From DATFEN01 sp035691285 (GTDB lineage Bacteria > Acidobacteriota > Vicinamibacteria > Fen-336), in contig DASSJI010000005.1 in assembly GCA_035691285.1 (NCBI GenBank), forward strand, positions 1 to 9,300: 9,300 nt of DNA, written 5' to 3'. Position numbers and translations under genes: made by a program. The first letter of the stretch is position 1; every line of letters starts with the position of its first letter. Below are positions 6,612 to 9,300 of this stretch, piece by piece. The notes below the pieces were generated by a model. It did not search any database. It saw only the letters and a program-made list of their open reading frames with translations, and had not been told where the DNA came from.

Positions 6612-9300
6612 TCAGGGCCCCGCCACGATCGACTCCTCGGGCGCCGGGTTGTCGCAGTCGATGATCTCCTGCCACAGGCGGTAGCCGTCTGCGTCACCGA
6701 GGCCTGTGAACACGAGCGCGGCCCAGTCGTTCGAATCCTGCAGCGTCATCAGGGCTGCCGCGCAGAAGCTGTTGTCCACAGGATCCGCAGGGTTCGTCCC
6801 CTGCCGGTTGAGGTCGTAGGCGATGCCGCTCTGGAGCACCGCGTTCCCGTTCCAGTCGATGGCCGTCGCGCCGCAGACGCCCTGGTTCTCGTTCAGGCTG
6901 TTCTCGTTGAGGTTGATGCGGCTCCCGGTGGAGTAGCTGAGCACGTTGCCCTCGCCGGAATCGCCCCGGGCGTCGCAGTTCGTGTCGATGCGGGGGAACT
7001 GGTAGCGGTAGTTCATCACGGAGTTGTAGTTCGGCTTCCAGTTGCAGCTCTCCGGACCGCCGTGCTGCAGGTTCAGGTTGTGCCCCAGCTCGTGCATGAT
7101 CGTGTTCGACACGTTGTTGAGGCTGGAGAAGCACTGCAGCGACACGATCAGGTCGTTGCCCGGCAGCTCCGCCTGCCCCGAGCTGCCGCTGTTGGTGTTG
7201 TAACGATGCGGCAGCAGCACGTAGTGGAAGATGCCGGCCCGGTTCGCGGCGAAGTTGGCGGCCTTGTGGGCCTGGAACTCGGCGTTGTTGACGCCGCCCA
7301 CGATGACGCCGTCCGCATCGGGGATGAGGTTGCCCCCGGCGAAGAGTCCCCCCTGGCCGAAGTCGTGGTGCAGGGCCACCCCCGTCGAACCGTCGGGGTT
7401 GGTCACGGGCGAGCCGGCGAAGGCGCTCGTCACACGGTCGACCATGGCCTGTGTCGGACGATGGGAATGCGCGGAGCAATCCAGCGCATCGTCGAACCAG
7501 TCGTACTCGAGGAAGATGTCCTTGCGAAGCGGGCTCGCGCCCATGCCGGGCAGGTTGAGCCCCAGCGTGGTGCCCAGCACCTCGTCGCCGTCGTCGATGG
7601 CGTCGCCGTCCGTGTCGGGGTTGTTGGGGTTCGTGCCGGTGTTGCTGGGGCTGATGTAGATTCCGGTGTTGGTCTCGACGCAGTCGGTCAGACGGTCCCC
7701 ATCAGTGTCCGCGCAGACGCCGTCGTCGTCGAGGATGGTACCTTGGCCCGAGCCATCCGCGATCCTGGCGTTCGACGACGCGCCGCTGAGCGTCACGAAG
7801 AACGTCTCGTCCGTTTCGGACAGCGTGTCGCCGTTCACGGTCACGCTGGCCGAGAGCGCCGTCGTCCCGGGGTCGAAGACGAGCGTCTGGAACACCGACT
7901 GGTAGTCCCCGCCCGTCGTTTGCAGGGTGAGGCTCCAGCCTCCGGAGAAACTGCCAACGTCACCCCCGAAGTCATCCACCACGTAAAGACTCCAGGTCCC
8001 GACAGGGTCGGCCCCGGCGAAGGCTGACAGGCTGCTGCTGTACGGTCCCGCGGGAGCAGGGGCGCCGAAGACGTCCGTGGCCGGCTGGTTGTCGCTGACG
8101 TTCGTCGGCCGATAGGTGCCCGAGACGATCGGTCCGCTCCCGAGCGCAGGGCCGGCGTCGTCGAGGACCAATGTGACTCCGGCAACCCCATTGGAGCTCC
8201 CCACATCCGAGAGCAGCATCACCTTCTGGCCGGCGGGACCGACCAGCAGGACGTCGACGTCGCCGGGGTAGGTGTGGTTGAAGTTCGCGAGCGTCACCGT
8301 GACCTTCGCCACTGTCCCGGTGAAGCTCGGGACGCTGATCGTCGACGGGTACGGCGTGGCGCTGGCGTTGTCGTTGATCGTGATCGCAGTGCCATTGGAG
8401 AACGTGCTGCTGGACGGAGGCGGCCCGGCCACGGCGGTCCCGTTGGACGTCGTGTAGTTCACCATCACCGTGTCGGAGCTGGCGGCCGAGAGCGTCACCG
8501 GGAACGTGGCGAGCGTCGTGCCGGAGTCCCCCTCCGTCACACTCACATCGCCGATCGACAGCGACGGCCGCGGGTCGTACGCCACCACGCAGTCGTTGAT
8601 CATCGACCCCGTCGTGAAGAGCGACGTGTCCAGCCGCAGCGGATAGCTCGGCACAAGCCCGCTCGTGTAGAACACCGTCCCGTTCCGGCTGTACTTCACC
8701 ACCCCGCCTTCGACCGCCACACGCAGCCGGTTCCCCGAGGCGTAGCTCCCGAAGTCGCCCCGGTGCGTCCCCCCTTCGAACACCTTCACCACTCCCGTGT
8801 CCGACAGTACGATCCCGAACTCGATGTCCGTGTAGCTCTGGTTGCTGTCCCCGTTCCCCAGGCCCCAGCCACGCCAGGACAGGCCTGTCGCCGCGCACTC
8901 CACATACCCGTCCCCGCTCGTGATCAGGCGCGTCGAGACCGCCCCCGAGGTCCATCCCGCCGCCGTCGTCTTCGTCAGGCTCGCTCCACTCGCCGTCGCA
9001 CCCACCACGTTCGTCCACACCGCCGCTTCCTCGACCGCACCCTCGTCGTCCACGATGGTTCCGATCCCCTGGGCGTCCGCGATCAAGGCGTTCGTGGCTA
9101 CCGACAGGTTCACCACGAAGCTCTCGTTGGCTTCGTCGTCCAGATCCCCGTTCACCGTCACCGAGATCGGCTGCGTCGTCGTCCCGGGCGAGAAGGTCAG
9201 CATCCCCGACGCCACCTGGTAGTCCCCAGGCGCCACCGCCGTCCCGTTCGCCGTGGCCCAGTTCACCGTCACCGTCTGGCTGCTCACCGCCGACAGCGTC
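6612..9300 (-). CDS. Secreted multidomain Calx-beta / P-domain / TSP3-repeat zinc metzincin protease (5' end outside window)
   Basis: The frame is open to the right edge, and the residues before the GTG at 9287 (TLSA) still read as Calx-beta sequence, so that GTG is not the start. Residue numbers here count from it. Order: Calx-beta 1 (up to about 83); a SPRY- or lectin-like beta domain (about 88-238; LRVAVEGGVVKYSRNGTVFY at 188-207); Calx-beta 2 (239-288 plus 459-523) interrupted by a P-domain-like module (about 289-458); two calcium-binding repeats (DTDGDRLTD 527-535, DTDGDAIDDGDE 558-569); and a C-terminal metalloprotease. The protease has HELGHNLNLQH (732-742, a zinc-binding HExxHxxxxxH) and NSVMNY (755-760) as the metzincin Met-turn. 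Such proteins are normally exported and calcium-stabilised. Nine cysteines after residue 520 suggest disulfides. No sorting tail or membrane anchor is visible before the stop at 6614-6612. It probably has a signal peptide outside the window. Its substrate is unknown, and it need not work with the polysaccharide genes. Confidence 0.9.
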   Translation of the reverse strand, partial: TLSAVSSQTVTVNWATANGTAVAPGDYQVASGMLTFSPGTTTQPISVTVNGDLDDEANESFVVNLSVATNALIADAQGIGTIVDDEGAVEEAAVWTNVVGATASGASLTKTTAAGWTSGAVSTRLITSGDGYVECAATGLSWRGWGLGNGDSNQSYTDIEFGIVLSDTGVVKVFEGGTHRGDFGSYASGNRLRVAVEGGVVKYSRNGTVFYTSGLVPSYPLRLDTSLFTTGSMINDCVVAYDPRPSLSIGDVSVTEGDSGTTLATFPVTLSAASSDTVMVNYTTSNGTAVAGPPPSSSTFSNGTAITINDNASATPYPSTISVPSFTGTVAKVTVTLANFNHTYPGDVDVLLVGPAGQKVMLLSDVGSSNGVAGVTLVLDDAGPALGSGPIVSGTYRPTNVSDNQPATDVFGAPAPAGPYSSSLSAFAGADPVGTWSLYVVDDFGGDVGSFSGGWSLTLQTTGGDYQSVFQTLVFDPGTTALSASVTVNGDTLSETDETFFVTLSGASSNARIADGSGQGTILDDDGVCADTDGDRLTDCVETNTGIYISPSNTGTNPNNPDTDGDAIDDGDEVLGTTLGLNLPGMGASPLRKDIFLEYDWFDDALDCSAHSHRPTQAMVDRVTSAFAGSPVTNPDGSTGVALHHDFGQGGLFAGGNLIPDADGVIVGGVNNAEFQAHKAANFAANRAGIFHYVLLPHRYNTNSGSSGQAELPGNDLIVSLQCFSSLNNVSNTIMHELGHNLNLQHGGPESCNWKPNYNSVMNYRYQFPRIDTNCDARGDSGEGNVLSYSTGSRINLNENSLNENQGVCGATAIDWNGNAVLQSGIAYDLNRQGTNPADPVDNSFCAAALMTLQDSNDWAALVFTGLGDADGYRLWQEIIDCDNPAPEESIVAGP
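7569..7718 (-). other. Thrombospondin type 3-like calcium-binding repeats
   Basis: Two Asp-rich loops, DTDGDRLTD and DTDGDAIDDGDE, are separated by a Thr/Asn/Pro-rich linker (SNTGTNPNNPDTDGD). This is the usual form of TSP3-type calcium repeats joining surface domains in bacterial secreted proteins. Cysteines at residues 525 and 536 flank the first loop. Confidence 0.8.
7719..8573 (-). other. Calx-beta domain 2, split by an inserted module
   Basis: The N-terminal half, PSLSIGDVSVTEGDSGTTLA through VMVNYTTSNGTAVAG (residues 241-288), stops where copy 1 reads VAPGDYQ. The C-terminal half resumes at GGDYQSVFQTLVFDPGTTAL (459-478) and ends GTILDDDG (516-523). Joined, the halves give one normal-length Calx-beta domain. 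The 170 residues between them are described separately. Confidence 0.8.
7914..8423 (-). other. Proprotein convertase P-domain-like module inserted in Calx-beta 2
   Basis: Residues about 289-458 read as a P-domain-like beta-barrel. They include VAKVTVTLANFNHTYPGDVD (326-345), VLLVGPAGQKVMLLSDVG (346-363), LVLDDAGP (373-380), SGTYRPTN (389-396), and the closing signature DPVGTWSLYVVDDFGGDVGS (427-446) followed by FSGGWSLTLQT (447-457). In kexin/furin-like proteases the P-domain follows an S8 catalytic domain; bacteria also use it as a free module. Here it sits in the middle of a Calx-beta fold, far from the metzincin domain. Confidence 0.75.
8574..9026 (-). other. SPRY/concanavalin-like beta domain between the Calx-beta copies
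   Basis: About 150 residues, beginning VWTNVVGATASGASLTKT and including AAGWTSGAVSTR, SGDGYVEC, GNGDSNQSYTDIEFGIV, EGGTHRGDFGSYASGNRLRV and VVKYSRNGTVFYTSG. The pattern of a refractive repeat with KYSRNG..FY resembles SPRY- or lectin-like beta-sandwiches found in bacterial surface proteins. I recognise the sequence type but cannot name a family with certainty. A role in glycan or protein binding is a guess. Confidence 0.55.
9039..9300 (-). other. Calx-beta domain 1 (partial)
   Basis: This stretch encodes the Calx-beta signature: TVTVNWATANGTAVAPGDYQ, then LTFSPGTTTQPISVTV, then NESFVVNL and GIGTIVDDEG. It is an uninterrupted copy and is therefore the template for seeing the insertion in copy 2. 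Its N-terminal strands lie outside the window. Calx-beta domains are Ca2+-binding beta-sandwiches common in adhesins and secreted enzymes. Confidence 0.88.

Noticed and set aside
5625..8027. An 800-codon open frame on the plus strand
   Set aside because: It runs antisense across the protease, methyltransferase and heparinase genes and crosses their boundaries. Its translation is rich in Arg, Ala, Gly, Val and His with no domain pattern, as expected from the opposite strand of GC-rich coding DNA with few stops.
9285..9287. GTG at 9287 as the start of the multidomain protein
   Set aside because: The frame is open to the window edge, and the preceding residues continue the Calx-beta strand pattern, so the gene starts outside the window.

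Overview
The window is very GC-rich, and every gene I can support lies on the minus strand, so the window is described from right to left in the direction of transcription. TTG and GTG starts, tight packing and lipid-linked polysaccharide genes point to a high-GC bacterium, probably an environmental Gram-negative. Secreted proteins mixing Calx-beta, P-domain, calcium-repeat and metzincin modules are common in Myxococcota, Acidobacteriota and similar lineages, but the sequence alone does not fix the phylum.

Layout. (1) 9300-6612: the C-terminal ~895 residues of a large secreted multidomain protein: Calx-beta, a lectin- or SPRY-like beta domain, a second Calx-beta domain with a proprotein-convertase P-domain-like module inserted in it, calcium-binding TSP3-type repeats, and a C-terminal zinc metzincin protease. 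Its 5' end lies outside the window. (2) A 36-base gap with an AT-rich patch resembling a -10 box. (3) 6575-1: five genes in a polysaccharide operon: a class I SAM methyltransferase, a heparinase II/III-family protein, an atypical NAD(P)-binding SDR, a WbpL/WecA-like polyprenyl-phosphate sugar-1-phosphate transferase, and a WbpM/CapD/FlaA1-like membrane nucleotide-sugar 4,6-dehydratase. The last runs off the left edge and lacks its C-terminus.

How the genes fit together. The dehydratase should convert a UDP-HexNAc to its 4-keto-6-deoxy form. The SDR may act on that or a related sugar nucleotide. The WbpL-like enzyme should load the resulting sugar-1-phosphate onto undecaprenyl phosphate, the first step of an O-antigen, capsule or exopolysaccharide repeat unit. 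The methyltransferase could decorate the glycan, and the heparinase-like protein could trim or turn it over. All four junctions among these five genes are 4-base NTGA stop/start overlaps, so the block is probably translationally coupled.

There is no gene-free stretch over 300 bases. I saw no tRNA, rRNA, CRISPR, insertion sequence, attachment site or convincing terminator. The long plus-strand open frames are antisense shadows of the minus-strand genes. The most unusual item is the P-domain-like module nested inside a Calx-beta domain. The rest is a fairly typical polysaccharide-initiation cluster, and I do not see clear evidence of a wholly new system.
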